This document shows positions 10,656 through 21,704 of a DNA stretch of 64,000 nucleotides, in pieces. Below the pieces are notes generated by a model. The model searched no databases and was not told where the DNA came from. It worked only from the letters and a program-made list of their open reading frames with translations. The stretch comes from Magnolia sinica (lineage: Eukaryota; Streptophyta; Magnoliopsida; Magnoliales; Magnoliaceae). A program made the translations under genes and the position numbers. The stretch spans positions 21,404,001-21,468,000 of the forward strand of contig NC_080581.1 of NCBI RefSeq assembly GCF_029962835.1, read 5' to 3'. Position 1 is the first letter of the stretch; every line of letters starts with the position of its first letter.

Positions 10656-11970
10656 TGTAGGGTCGCGATGTAGTAATAATCTCGGTAAGACCGAGGTCGA
10701 ATCCACAAGGATTGATCTTATGCATTTCTGAAATTAATTAGAAGTAGAACTAAAAGAAGATGTAAAACTAATTCTGAAGTGATTAAGAAGTAGTTGTGAC
10801 TTAGGTAATTTAAACTAAGAATTTAAAGTTGGGAACTAGGGTGTCAAGGATCCACTTGTAGTGATCAGAGAGTCCTCTTGTTTGATTCAAGTAACACAAT
10901 TAGAATTGGAGTCCTATCCTATCCAATTGAAAAATATATCAATAAAACCAAAGCTAAACTTCCATTGACCTAATTCTTAATGAAAGAGAACTATGATAAT
11001 TGGCAGGGATTCCATCATCAAACCATGCCCAGGAGACAATGGAAAACAACAGGATTTACCAATCCCATAATCTCAAAGCAGGAGAATTGTGAAGGTTAGG
11101 AAGGATTCCATCACCCTACCATGCTAACGGGACGATGGTGAACAAAAGGACTTACTAATTTCACAATCTCAAATCAAGAAAAGAAGATATCAAAGCTATT
11201 GCAGATCTACTGTAATTTGAGTCACAATAAACCATTAAAAACTGAAAGTATTTCTTAAATATCAAATTAGAATCCATTGAGTTCAAAATAAGCATGAATC
11301 AAAGCAATAAACACATCCCATCATACTACAAGCTTTACCTCTTAGGCCTAGCTAAGAGGTTTAGCCAACCATAGACATGATTAGACTAAAGTCTCTTAAG
11401 AAAAATATGAAAACAATTAAGGAAGAAGAAGAAAAACTCTTGGCGATGGCTTCTCCACCCTTTTGCTCCACTCAAACCCTAGAAGATGCCTAGGAACATC
11501 CTAGAGAGTCCTATTTATAGTTGTGGAACTCCAACTTTCGCACCTAGTTGGAAAACTATAGAAACCTCCTTGAATTTAGTAGTTTACTAAAATAGACTTC
11601 TTCCTACGCAGTTTTTTAAAATAGACTTCACTCTACACAATTTCACAGAATGACCGAAAGTTTCAGAATATGCTTTTTCAAGACAATTTTTGAATTTCTT
11701 TTCTTTACTTCAAATCTTTGATTCTCTTCATTCTTCACTTGGTTTTCTTGGATCTTTAACATGTGAATTCTTCAATCTTGGTCTCCTAAGATCCATCCCT
11801 TGCCTTGGTGATTCTTGAGCATCAAATTCATGCTTTTAGCACCCTTTTCAATCCAAGCTCTTAAATTCACCTTGCAACACAAACATAAGTAAAATAGAAC
11901 ATTAAGCATTATCATGTTCCTAAAACCAAGATATAAATGGGGGATAATATGTAATATTTGACCCTCAACA
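10656..11970 (-). repeat. 5' LTR of Athila-A
   Basis: On the minus strand it begins TGTTGAGGGTCAAATATT and ends CGACCCTACA shortly before the primer site. A TATA-like CTATAAATAG lies at 11520-11511. It aligns through its length with 30422-31706 (Athila-B), and its first ~160 bases align with the window end at 63837. The exact 3' boundary is inferred from the CA end. Confidence 0.8.
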
Positions 11971-12613
11971 GTAGTCTCTTATACTTAACTACTAGTAGAC
12001 TAGACATTGCTTTTAGTGTTGGAATATGTGCTAGATATTAATCTGATCCAAAAGAATCTCATCTTATTGATGTTAAACGTATAGTCAGATATCTAGCAAG
12101 TACAACTAATTTTGGTCTATGGTATCCACATGATACAAATGTACAACTTGCCGGATATACTATACCAACTGGGCAGGAAACATTGATGATAGAAAATCTA
12201 CCAGTGGCAGATGTTTCTATGTTAGAAATTGTTTAGTTTCCTAGCACAGCAAGAAACATAGTTTTGTATCTTTATCTAAAGGTGAAGCGAAATACATCGC
12301 AGTTGGTAATGCTTGTACCCAGCTGGTTTCGATGAAAAGAATGTTAGTTGATTACGAAATTGCGCAAGATATAATGATCTTGTATTGTGATAACTCTAGC
12401 GCAATCAATATTTCAAAGAATCCTATTTAACATTCTCACACGAAACATATAAACATTATATATCATTATATTCAAGAATTGGTTGATGATAAAAGCATTT
12501 CATTAGAATATATCCAGACTAAAAATCAGCTTTCTGACATTATGACAAAACCGCTTGACAGAAATAGATATTCCAAATTAAAACATGATATTGGTATGTG
12601 TATTTCTACTTAA
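11971..12613 (+). pseudogene. Ty1/copia RNase H remnant (end of pol)
   Basis: Recognisable pieces: RLDIAFSVGICARY; then, after TAA, SDPKESHLIDVKRIVRYLAS, NFGLWYPHDTN; then, after a frameshift, NWAGNIDDRKSTSGRCFY, SWHSKKH-like, FVSLSKGEAKYIAVGNACTQ, ILYCDNSSAINISKNPI, HSHTKHINI, SLEYIQTKNQLSDIMTKPLD. This is the standard Ty1 RNase H, which removes the RNA template during reverse transcription. Stops and at least one frameshift make it non-functional. Confidence 0.9.
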
Positions 12614-13061
12614 TTAAATCATGTTGTGTATTTATTATTTTATTTATAAATAAATAAAAAATTGTAAAACATTTAGAATAATAAAAATGAGATTATTTTT
12701 CATTTACTTGACGAGTCAAGTACGTCCTCGACCAGTCGACCACTCGACCACTCGATGAGTCCAGGACAACACTCGACCAGTTGTGGAATGCGGGCTGACC
12801 CATAAAAAGAGGGAAAAATCCATTTTTCACCCCATTTCTCTCTTCTTCCTCGACTAGTCGTGGCTCCACTCCTCAAACCCATCTTTATAGAGTCATTGTA
12901 AGTGTTGTATTTTCTATTTCCTTTTAGATTTGGGTTCTGTATGCTAGATAATCTTCATTTTGTAGTTAATTTGAGATTTACATCCTTTTTATAGAGGGGT
13001 TTTGGGCAAAAATCTTATTTAAGCCAAACCCATCATTTACATCTTCTTGTGCAAACTCTAA
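12614..13061 (+). other. Spacer between pol and the env-like ORF
   Basis: About 450 bases with no gene. At 12706-12870 are several copies of the palindromic motif CTCGACCAGTCGA and its variants, which recur in this element's LTR (about 15075-15330). An A/T-rich stretch precedes it. Confidence 0.55.
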
Positions 13062-14207
13062 ATGGAGCATCGATCTAAGAGGAAGGCTTCTCACAAGGGC
13101 CCTAGTCATTCCTCCTCCCGGATGACTCCAGTTAGGGTGAGAACCCTGAGAGCTCTCGAAGAAGATTCGGAGCATGTACGGGATTTCCGCACTAGAAATA
13201 TAATCATAAAAAGGACTATAAATCTTGATCATATTGCTCATTTCAAACTCTTGCCCATCTTATCAGTCGTCAGTTGGGAAAATATTCTGGGTTGGGGCGA
13301 AATGGCATACCGCTCCATAACTCAAGGAATGTATGCCTCCATAGGAGAATTGTCTCTTGAAAATCTTACATACTCTATTAACTTTAGATAAGGGACATTT
13401 CCAGTTGACAGGCACTTGATCTCAGGATTACTTGATGTAAATGTAAATGATGAAGGCATACCTATTCCTCCCCTTGCAGATAAAATGTATGAGTTTGAGC
13501 ATCGGGATATTACCTGAAAACTTTGTCGGTTTGATGTCAAATGGAGTTTTGGTAATGCTCTTCATGCCACCTAGATGATTCCTAGATTCAGAGTACTTCA
13601 TGGCATTTTTACTTCAAATGTGTATCCTTGCTTTAGGAATAAGTCTGAACTTACTCCCTTCATGGCACGTGTTCTTCATGCCATTGCATCTGGCTTACCT
13701 ATCTGTCTACCATCTTTGATATGCTATTTAATCATTCAATTTCGTATTCATCTAGGTCATGGTTCAATTTCATTTACCTATCTCATGACAACTCTTGTTA
13801 TCCATTGCAACGTTGCCATTCCTTCTATTGAGGCTCATGAGCTAGTTCTACCTTTTGATAACACAAATATTAACAAGATGAACTTGGAGTACCTCCCCGG
13901 TCAGCGAGATGAGGATGATGTAAAAGAAGAGGAAGCGCCTTTGCCTGCAAACACGACTATGAATGACATATTTGCTGAGATAGAATCAGACAATGAAGTT
14001 GATCCTGATTTTCAGCCTTCTTAGGTTGAAGATCGGCTTCGATCTTTAGAGGAGAAGGTTGTTGAATTGAAGGTATCCCAGGACAATATGGCAGAAAGTC
14101 ATAGATCCTCAATGAAGTATATGCGTAAATACTTTCATCGCATTACTAAAGGACTACACCAGATTGACCCATCGATACCCCCTCCATCCTCATCTGGTTC
14201 TGATTAG
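13062..14207 (+). pseudogene. SIRE env-like ORF (plant-transposon protein family), broken
   Basis: One frame from ATG 13062 (MEHRSKRKASHKGPSHSSS) to TAG 14205-14207, interrupted by TAA 13389-13391, TGA 13515-13517, TAG 13572-13574 and TAG 14022-14024. Order of parts: basic Ser-rich start; central domain (LLPILSVVSWENILGWG, MIPRFRVLHGIFTSNVYPCF); acidic stretch (DEDDVKEEEAPL); coiled-coil-like tail (VEDRLRSLEEKVVELKVS); and a PPPSSSGSD end. Position after pol fits the env-like gene of SIRE elements, but nothing in the sequence shows membrane fusion activity and its role is unknown. The same layout occurs in Tekay-1 at 1283-2515. Confidence 0.75.
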
Positions 14208-14735
14208 TTTGATTTAATTCTCTTTCATGTTGGGTTGTATAACTTTTAACTTTGTTGGGATGTATAACTTGTTACACTCTTGGATCATCTCTCTTTTTAT
14301 GCTTTCATTGTATACTGCACTTGGTGAACTTCATTATAATGCCTATCTCATAGTTCAGTTGTGATTATCTAGTTCTTATTCTGATAATTCAGCCATATAT
14401 ATGTTTACATTGATACTCTTTCCTTTGTCAATTTGTGACAAAAAGGGGGAGAATTTTAGTATTTTGATGATAATGAATGGGAATGGTATGGTTGATCATG
14501 AATGGGAATGGTATGGTTGATCTGTTAATGAATGGTTGATGGAATTGGAATTGTGCATGTATATTGCATTGGGAGTATATGTTATAATACAGGTGAAATA
14601 GAATGGTACAAAGAGAAGCTCTCATTGAGGGGGAGTAGTAGAGTAGCAGTGGAAGAAAGTGGAAGAAATTTTAGCTACATTATTTTATGATTGATGTACT
14701 TGGTGTTTTGTCATGAATTTGACAAAGGTGGAGAT
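14208..14735 (+). other. SIRE 3' untranslated region with repeated purine tracts
   Basis: Contains AAAAAGGGGGAGAA near 14440, a 25-base tandem duplication (GAATGGGAATGGTATGGTTG) at about 14472-14522, a second tract TGAGGGGGAGTAG near 14626, and AAAGGTGGAGAT directly before the LTR. The last is the expected plus-strand primer; the others may be auxiliary tracts. Confidence 0.6.
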
Positions 14736-16403
14736 TGTAAGTATTGTCCACACTTTTGTTTGTCAAATTTTGATGAGACAAAACATCTTAAGTGATAGAA
14801 AATGGATCTTCAAATGGACCTTGAAGTGGACCTTCAAGAATGATGGAAAGTTCACCTTCAAGAACAAACCAAGAAGATTGAATAAGTGCAATTCAAGCTA
14901 AAGAGTATTCAAGTTCTACTACTTTTCTAGTAGAAAATCAAGTTCCACCTTCAAGTAGAAGATTCATCCTATACACTTCAATGTCCAGTTTTTTCAGGTA
15001 TAAATGACCTTAGAAAGACCTTAGACTTAGGTGTTTTCAAATGTTAAATTTATACAGGTTCTTATACTTTAATTAAGCTTTAGTTCGACTAGTCTAAGCC
15101 TTGGTTCGACTAGTCTTAGGTTTGGTTTGACCAGTCCAAGAATAACTTCAACCAGTCTAAGATTCAAACTCAAAAAATGGATATTTATGTTGGTTTCTTG
15201 ACCAGTCGAAGGGTGCACGACTCAAAGTCCAGCAACCAATTCTAGGCACCCTCGACCAGTCGAGTGTTGTGTTCAACCAATTGAACAGGGCCCTTGACCA
15301 GTCGAGCAGGGCCTTCAACCAGTCAAAGAACAGTTTTATCCGATCACGCCCAAAATTTGAAATTTGGCTGGATCTTAGACAAGTTGAAGGAGACCTTAGA
15401 CGAGTGGAAGCAACAACATTTCAACCTATAAATAAAGGTCTTCTGTCATTCCAAAATTACCAATCCAAGCTATGAAAAGCCTTCACTTAGAAAGAGAGAA
15501 GTCTTCACTATCATCAAGTTGTTGCACGGTATTTCATATTTATGTTTATATAGCTTTTATTTTCATTCTTTGATCTCTAGTTTATGAATCTTACTTTTTA
15601 AAAGAGAATAATCACTCTTGTTTTTGAGATCTAAAGGATTCAAACAAGTAGCCTGAGCTTTGAATTAATTTAAAATCAATTTAGAACCTAGAACCCTTCT
15701 TTGTTTTACTGGACATTGAACATTCTACATCAAACGAAGCGATTTTATGGGCTACATCAAGAACGTCTTCAAAGAAGAAGATAAGTAACATTTTGTACTT
15801 TTGTTTTGGTTTCTTTAAGATATCCAGAAAATCTCATATTTGGTTTTAACTGAGATAGCTAGAAAATCCCAGCCTGGGGTTTTGTTTATGATAGCCCATC
15901 TAAAAACACAACTGTATAGGTTTTAAGGTGAACCGGTGAAAACCTTGATTGTTAGTGAATGTCAATATCAAGTGGGTTGTGATTATTGGGAATGGAGTAG
16001 GTGTGGCTATTTGAGAACAGTTGGTGTACACACCGAACCACTATAACTTATGGTGTTTGTGGTGAATGGTTTAAGTTTTTGTATATGTGGTGAATGTTTG
16101 TAATTTGTTTATGTTTTTGTGGTGAATGCTTGTAATAGATAACTCTCTCTTGCCTCTTGCTTAGTTTATGATCTTGATCCTTACTACATTCATGAAATCA
16201 GGGTGTCCTACCTAAAACTCTATTTTTGGTATAAGGTTGTCCTATGAACAAAGTTTGAATCAATTTCTCAATATTACTGCTATTAGATCAGTGATTTATT
16301 CTGATTTATTTATTATTTTTGTACTTTGAAATTTTTATTTAGCATAATCTTATTCACCCCCCACCCCCACCCCCCCTCTAGGACTGGTGGGTCGTATCTT
16401 TCA
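14736..16403 (+). repeat. 3' LTR of the SIRE element
   Basis: Begins TGTAAGTATTGTCC after the purine tract and ends TATCTTTCA beyond a C-rich stretch and CTCTAGG, as SIRE LTRs do. About 1.67 kb. It carries many GACCAGTCGA-type motifs at 15075-15330. No partner LTR is present. Confidence 0.7.
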
Positions 16404-17925
16404 GGTTCATCTTTCAGCTCCTCCTCCCTTAATGGTAAATATTCAAGATCTGTGGAAGGAGTGGCTTCAGAATGAGGGTTCTCTCGATTAGTAACAACCA
16501 CCGAGGTATTATTTTACAAGGCATCCATTAGTTCTTTTATCATGGGACCATTTAAATCTACAAAGTGTGCCAAGCAATCTTCGAAACATTCAGTTGAAAG
16601 GAGTTCATTCACCACATCGAGATCTATGATGATATGCCCAATAACTCCTTTATCTTTTTCGATAGTGGAAATGAGCATACTCTCTTATTTTTTTTCTTAA
16701 GGTGGGATGAAGTCACCACCGGGTATGTCTCTTCTTGACCTAAGTAAACCTGTTCAAGATCAGCGGGCAAAGATTTTAAGTCAAGCTTTAGTGTCTTGAA
16801 GCTAGACAGTAGAGGCATTACATCAATTTGAGGCAAATCTTCAAATTGTGGCATCTGCTGGTTAACTTCAAGTACCGACGCAGTTTCAAGTATAACATTT
16901 ATCTCCCTAATGTGTCATCATCCAAATCAGTAAAGTGGGCCAAACATGCCTCAAGAGGGTCAGAGTATACAGTAAGGAGCGCTCTATCTTCCACGAATGA
17001 GTCAACCATGTTAATGTCGTGGGCCTCGTCATCATCCTCTACCTGTTTACTCATATTGAAAAAATATTGAGCTCTAATGTCATATTTCTGAAAGATAAAT
17101 TCATGACTCCATTCCTACAATTAATGATTGCATTTGATGTAGCAAGGAATGAGTGACCAAGAATGACAGGAATTTGAGTGCTCATATCCATGATGGGTTG
17201 AGTATCTAGGATGATAAAATCTACTAGATAATAGAATTTGTCAACCTGGACCAACACATCCTTAATGATCCCTCTCGATACACTAACTGATCGATCGGCA
17301 AGTTGTAATGCAGTCCAGGTGGGTTTTAATTCACCTCGATCCAATTCTTCGTAAACCGAGTAAGGAATCAGATTAACACTTGCCTCTAAGTCAAGAAGTG
17401 CGTGCTCGATTCGGTAATTCCCAATTACACAAGTGATGGTTGGACTACCAGGGTCTTTGTACTTTTGTGGCACATCTTGCTTGAGGATGGCACTCACTTT
17501 TTCTGTCAAAAAAAATCTCTATTGAATAGTTTGTCGTCTCTTGGTAGTGCATAGATTTTTCAGAAATTTGGCGTATAAAGGGATTTGTTTAACGGCATCT
17601 AGTAGAGGGATATAGACCTTCACTTGCTTAAGCACCTCTAGAATATCCTGAGAGTTTGATAGAGGTTTTGGTGCAATCAACCGTTGAGGGAATGGAGTAA
17701 TCAGCTTGCCTTAAGGTTTTAGTTCTAATATATATAGAGTAATGTTAGATCTATCATCTGTGTCTACTTCCGGTTCCTTAGACTTTTCAGTTTTTGTCGG
17801 AATAGATTTGTCAATTATTTTACCACTCCTAAGATTGGTGATAGACTTAGATTATTCCACATATTGATTTGAAGAGTTTGGTTAACTAATTTCATATTGC
17901 AGTTTAGGATTAGGGAGAGGTTAGG
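16404..17925 (-). mobile_element. Athila-B, left segment (pol side)
   Basis: Minus-strand protease and pre-RT region plus spacer, cut on the left by the SIRE LTR and on the right by Tekay-2 (target duplication 17921-17925). It continues at 28527 with gag and the 5' LTR. RT, RNase H and integrase are not in the window. Confidence 0.8.
16624..17509 (-). pseudogene. Athila-B protease and pre-RT fragment
   Basis: The protease frame (17509-17051) shows QKYKDPGSPTITCVIGNY, HALLDLEASVNLIPYSVY, RGELKPTWTALQLADRSVSV, VDKFYYLVDFIILD and PVILGHSFLATSNAIINCRN. This is the retropepsin of Athila/Tat elements. The catalytic-loop Gly after Asp-Leu appears as Glu (DLEAS for DLGAS). Downstream, 16854-16624 gives PADLEQVYLGQEETYPVVTS, the conserved linker before RT. 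Stops separate the parts. Confidence 0.85.
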
Positions 17926-20900
17926 TGTAACACCCTGAAATTTGGGGGTCGTGCACACGCTCCACTCCCAAGTTCCCGGGTATCACTTTTATCCAATCTT
18001 TTTACTAATTCATGTTTAATCAGGATAATGCACAATATGGAATTACTTGAACATGAAACACAATCACAACTAGTTTGCTGAAATGAAAAGAGATCAATAT
18101 GTATAGGTCCAAAATAATATAGATGGCTCACACTAGGCGTTGGCCAATAAAATCATCAAAAAGAATCACATGTCCAAAAAGAATAATATGTTGAAACCAA
18201 CACCCAGCAATCCAAAAATCTGTCTACTAGGCCGATGGAGAACCACTCATCAACTAGAAGTAGGACAGCTCGTCCTCCTCATTAAGACTTGCGCCGTCAG
18301 GCTCCTCGTGATCTGCATCACCTACATCTACGGGAGAGTCTGGTTGGTGTTTTAAAACACCGTCCCAGAATGGGAGTGAGTGATCAACTCAGTGGGTGCT
18401 ATTAGTCTTAAGTTGTAAAGGCATCAATTATATTATGCGTTTAATGAAAGACAATCATTCATAAACACCTAACTAATCTTATTAATGCGTATGCATGACA
18501 AATGATATGATGCATGCCCTTGCCACAACGCTTCCTCAAGCAACTTCGTCTAATGATCGCGTATGAACAACACTCCCTCATCGTGACCTCGACTGCCGAG
18601 TCGCTAACCTAACTAATGTGATGCGATGGTAGTGTTAGCCAAGTCTTAATTAGTTCCATTCATCCAGCAAGTTAGGGAAACTAATACACCCCACGTATCA
18701 ATGCCCTCAACTAGTTGTGATGCCAAGGCCCCTCAAGGTGCGAGGCCAGGGCACCGCGATCCTTGATCCCGTCGGGTTCTCCATCCCCGACTTCAAGCAC
18801 ATGAGAAGTGCTAAGAATTGGGATCGCTCACGATCACTATGGGGAGGCTCGTCACCCCAGCGTAGGCCGACAGCTTGGACACCGTGTCTCATTCCACCAT
18901 GCCCGGCTCACGAGTCGGTGGATCGGCTCCAAATAGTTAGCAATGGGCTACAATGGTTGAAGGGTGTTCCAGGTTCCATGCATATGTGAGAAACAGAGTT
19001 AACGAATAAGGTTGGTCAGTAAGTAGGCTAGACCGCACGAGTTTAAGTGAGTACGGGACAGACGACATCGGGTACGAGTAACCCATGTACCCTAACTACT
19101 ATCGCCCACGCACACCCACCCAAATCCATGGGTTTAACCTCAGGACAGTCCTACCAACGGGACCACCTTCACTCTCCTCATATTCCTGACTAACCCAAGG
19201 ATTTGATGGTAATTTATAGCATGCCAACTAGCAGGGTTATCATCTAGTATAAAATAATATCATGTTTCATATTTTCTCAACATACAATTTAGATTTTCCT
19301 ATCAAGCAAAGCTACCAATATCATGAAATAAGAGTGCATGTGTTTTGTGTGGGTTAGTGAGGAAGCTAAGCACTTCCTATACCTAACAGAACCAAATTAC
19401 ACAAGAGGTAATAGATCATATATGCTATGAGGTAACATCATATGAGAACCAACCAAGACAAGTACATGCAATCATCCATTTAAACCAAATCATATAAAAG
19501 GCAACAACATCCATAACTATTCCATGTGAATCGATAGGATCAAGGGTAGGGTCTTCCCTAAGTTTGTCTAGATTCTCCAAATGCATCATCTAAGCAAGCA
19601 AAATCACTAAAATTGGTGCTAGGCCACCTAAGAACAGTAGTCTGCACCTATGGATCGTTGGAGGCTTGAAAAATGACTTAGGAGCGCCGAATTCAGAGTC
19701 AATCGGCCGGAATCCTAAGACAATGTACTTGCATGTTAAAATCTCATGCAAATCCACCCTCAACATAAAGGATTACAAAAAGATGGGCGCTTACCTCCCC
19801 AATTGGTTGGGAATCGAGCTTGGAGTGTGGATGTGGGAGAAATGAAGGAGATTGCCAAAGTTTCAAGTTTCCTTAGGCTCCTCCACCAACAACACCCTCC
19901 TTCACTCTCTTCTTTCTCACTTCTTTCTCCTCTTTCTCTTCTCCCTTTTCCCTTTTCCTCCTAGGGCAAATTCGTATGGGGAGAGGGGTGCCCCAAAGAA
20001 GCCCCTTTTATAATGTCAGATTTGGTGCAAATGACCCCAAGTGTTAGGTTTTTACTATCCTAGCCCTATGGGAGAGTTTTTCTAGCCTCTAGGGCCCACT
20101 ATGGGGTATACATATTGATATAGACCATAAGATAGTTATCCCTAATGATGATTTATATATGGACATGTTCGGCCCGCCATTTAGATACACTGATCGATAG
20201 ATATGATGAGAAGTTTGTTCAACGATCACCGATGGTCGATCAGGGCCGCGGTTATACGAATATGAGCAGGAAAATATCCTTACTCCATGTATGAAGTTTG
20301 GTCATAAACCGACGGTTTAAAATCCTCAACTTTGTCTAAGAGTGGATAACCTAATTCACTTAAGTTTCAGCTTCTACCTTTAGGGTATTTGCACTTCTCA
20401 TGCACTCGTCCTTTAGCTTAAGTTAAGCGGTTCTGGATAATACCCATGTCTGACTCCTGCGATGGATGTCAAGCCTAGTAAGATGGACATTATTCTATAG
20501 TTTTGGAACTAGTGGCCCACCAACGAGCAGTCTAGAGCTTGTTCAAAAAAAGGGGCATTTCTGAAATGAATTAGGTATTGAGATTTCTCGGGGGAAATGA
20601 TTAGGGTTTGGATTAACTATGTTCATAGTGTGACCTATTTATAACTAGTAAAAGTAGAGATTTGGTTAAGATTACTCTAAACCGTCAGTTTTAGGCTAAA
20701 AGACTGACGGAGTTGATTTGGTCTATTAGTCAAGATCTGACCCTTATCTGACTCGACTTCGGTTAGATCTTTACTTTAGTTATGATTATCTTGATTAATT
20801 AGCGATGGGTCGGTTAGATTTGGGCCCTATGTGAGTAAATCATGGGGCTAAACTTAGTGTTCAAGTGATCGGGCGGATTCGTTGGCTTCCTACGGTTAAT

Positions 20901-21054
20901 TAATCGGACTTGTGCGATTCTTTACTGGTTCCACTCTTGCATAAACTAACATTGAGTGCTAATGGTCAGTAAGTGACAATATAAGTTAATTATAAAAAAA
21001 AAAAAATTCAAGAATTTTGAAAAATTCGAAACAGTGAAAATCCAAGATGTTACA
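17926..21054 (-). repeat. 3' LTR of Tekay-2
   Basis: On the minus strand it runs from TGTAACATCTTGGATTTTC (21054) to CCAAATTTCAGGGTGTTACA (17926), 3,129 bases. The conserved block shared with Tekay-1 is at about 18820-18930. A TATA-like TTATAAAAGG is near 20010 on the minus strand. The first 240 bases match 28280-28526, and the first ~1.2 kb match 39830-41225. Confidence 0.85.
18820..18930 (-). repeat. Conserved Tekay LTR block
   Basis: Reverse complement of the Tekay-1 block at 8206-8300, sharing CTCATGAGCC/CTCGTGAGCC, CTACGCTGGGGTGACGAGCC and TCCCC(G/A)TAGTGA. It is conserved where the surrounding LTR sequences do not align. Confidence 0.75.
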
Positions 21055-21071
21055 ATCTACCCCCCTTAAAA
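21055..21071 (-). promoter_or_regulatory. Polypurine tract of Tekay-2
   Basis: On the minus strand TTTTAAGGGGGGTAGAT immediately precedes the LTR, matching the Tekay-1 tract at 6240-6252. This fixes the orientation of Tekay-2. Confidence 0.85.
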
Positions 21072-21704
21072 ATAATTTCACCTTGATGGTTTACTACAAT
21101 TTATTTATTTATCGATTTATTTTTTAAAAGATTTGGATTCATCATGACGATTTTCCTCTATCTAGAGTAAAAATATTTGTTTTCAATGTTCAACCCACAC
21201 GGAGAGATGGTTGTAGTAGGCTTGAACCTGATACGTCGATCATTTACCTGATCAGGGTAGAATGCTCATTGTATCCCTTCTTCGTCCAGGTGGTTCCTGG
21301 TCTTCTACTCAGTCAAAGCAGTGAGTACATTGGTAGTCAACTAGGATTGAGAATTGGGTTAAGCCGCGAATACTTCGCAAGTGTATACTTCTGTAATTCC
21401 GTAGTCCGATCAATCTAAAAGTTTAGGGAATGGCCATCATTGGAAAGTTTAAATATCCTATATATAAAGTTGTCCTTTCGGTCTTGGTCTAAGAGAGTCC
21501 TTGTTTCGATTTATGTCCAAATTGGAGGTTAATAAATCTCTCAATATGCCTATGGTCAAAGATCACCCTAAAAATTTTCTATAGGCACAAAATTTTATAT
21601 GAATTACCATTGTATGCAATGATATTTTCTCTAGCCTACCTGCTCTATCCAGATATTTCTCTATAGTAACCCAATCATAGATGCTAATATTTGTCCTTCC
21701 CTTT
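21072..21704 (-). other. Decayed Tekay-2 interior
   Basis: About 630 bases between the polypurine tract and the solo LTR. By position it should be the 3' end of pol, but no chromodomain or integrase motif could be read. CCTTT at 21700-21704 is one copy of the solo LTR target duplication. Confidence 0.4.

Larger units (their letters stand above)
8421..11970 (-). mobile_element. Athila-A: 5' part of an Athila/Tat-type Ty3 element
   Basis: Read on the minus strand: 5' LTR (11970-10656), tRNA-Asp primer site, a repeat-rich A/T leader, a gag relic, and a spacer cut off by Tekay-1 near 8421. The spacer at 8440-8610 aligns with 17760-17920 of Athila-B. Protease, RT and the 3' LTR are missing. The LTR directly abuts SIRE-type sequence at 11971. 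Confidence 0.8.
11971..16403 (+). mobile_element. SIRE/Maximus-type Ty1 element, 3' part
   Basis: RNase H end of pol, spacer, env-like ORF, a 3' untranslated region with several purine tracts, and a 3' LTR. An env-like ORF after pol and AAAAAGGGGGAGAA-type tracts are traits of the SIRE/Maximus lineage of Ty1/copia. Everything upstream of RNase H is missing at the Athila-A LTR boundary. The right side abuts minus-strand Athila-B pol, so the element probably inserted into Athila-B. Confidence 0.8.
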
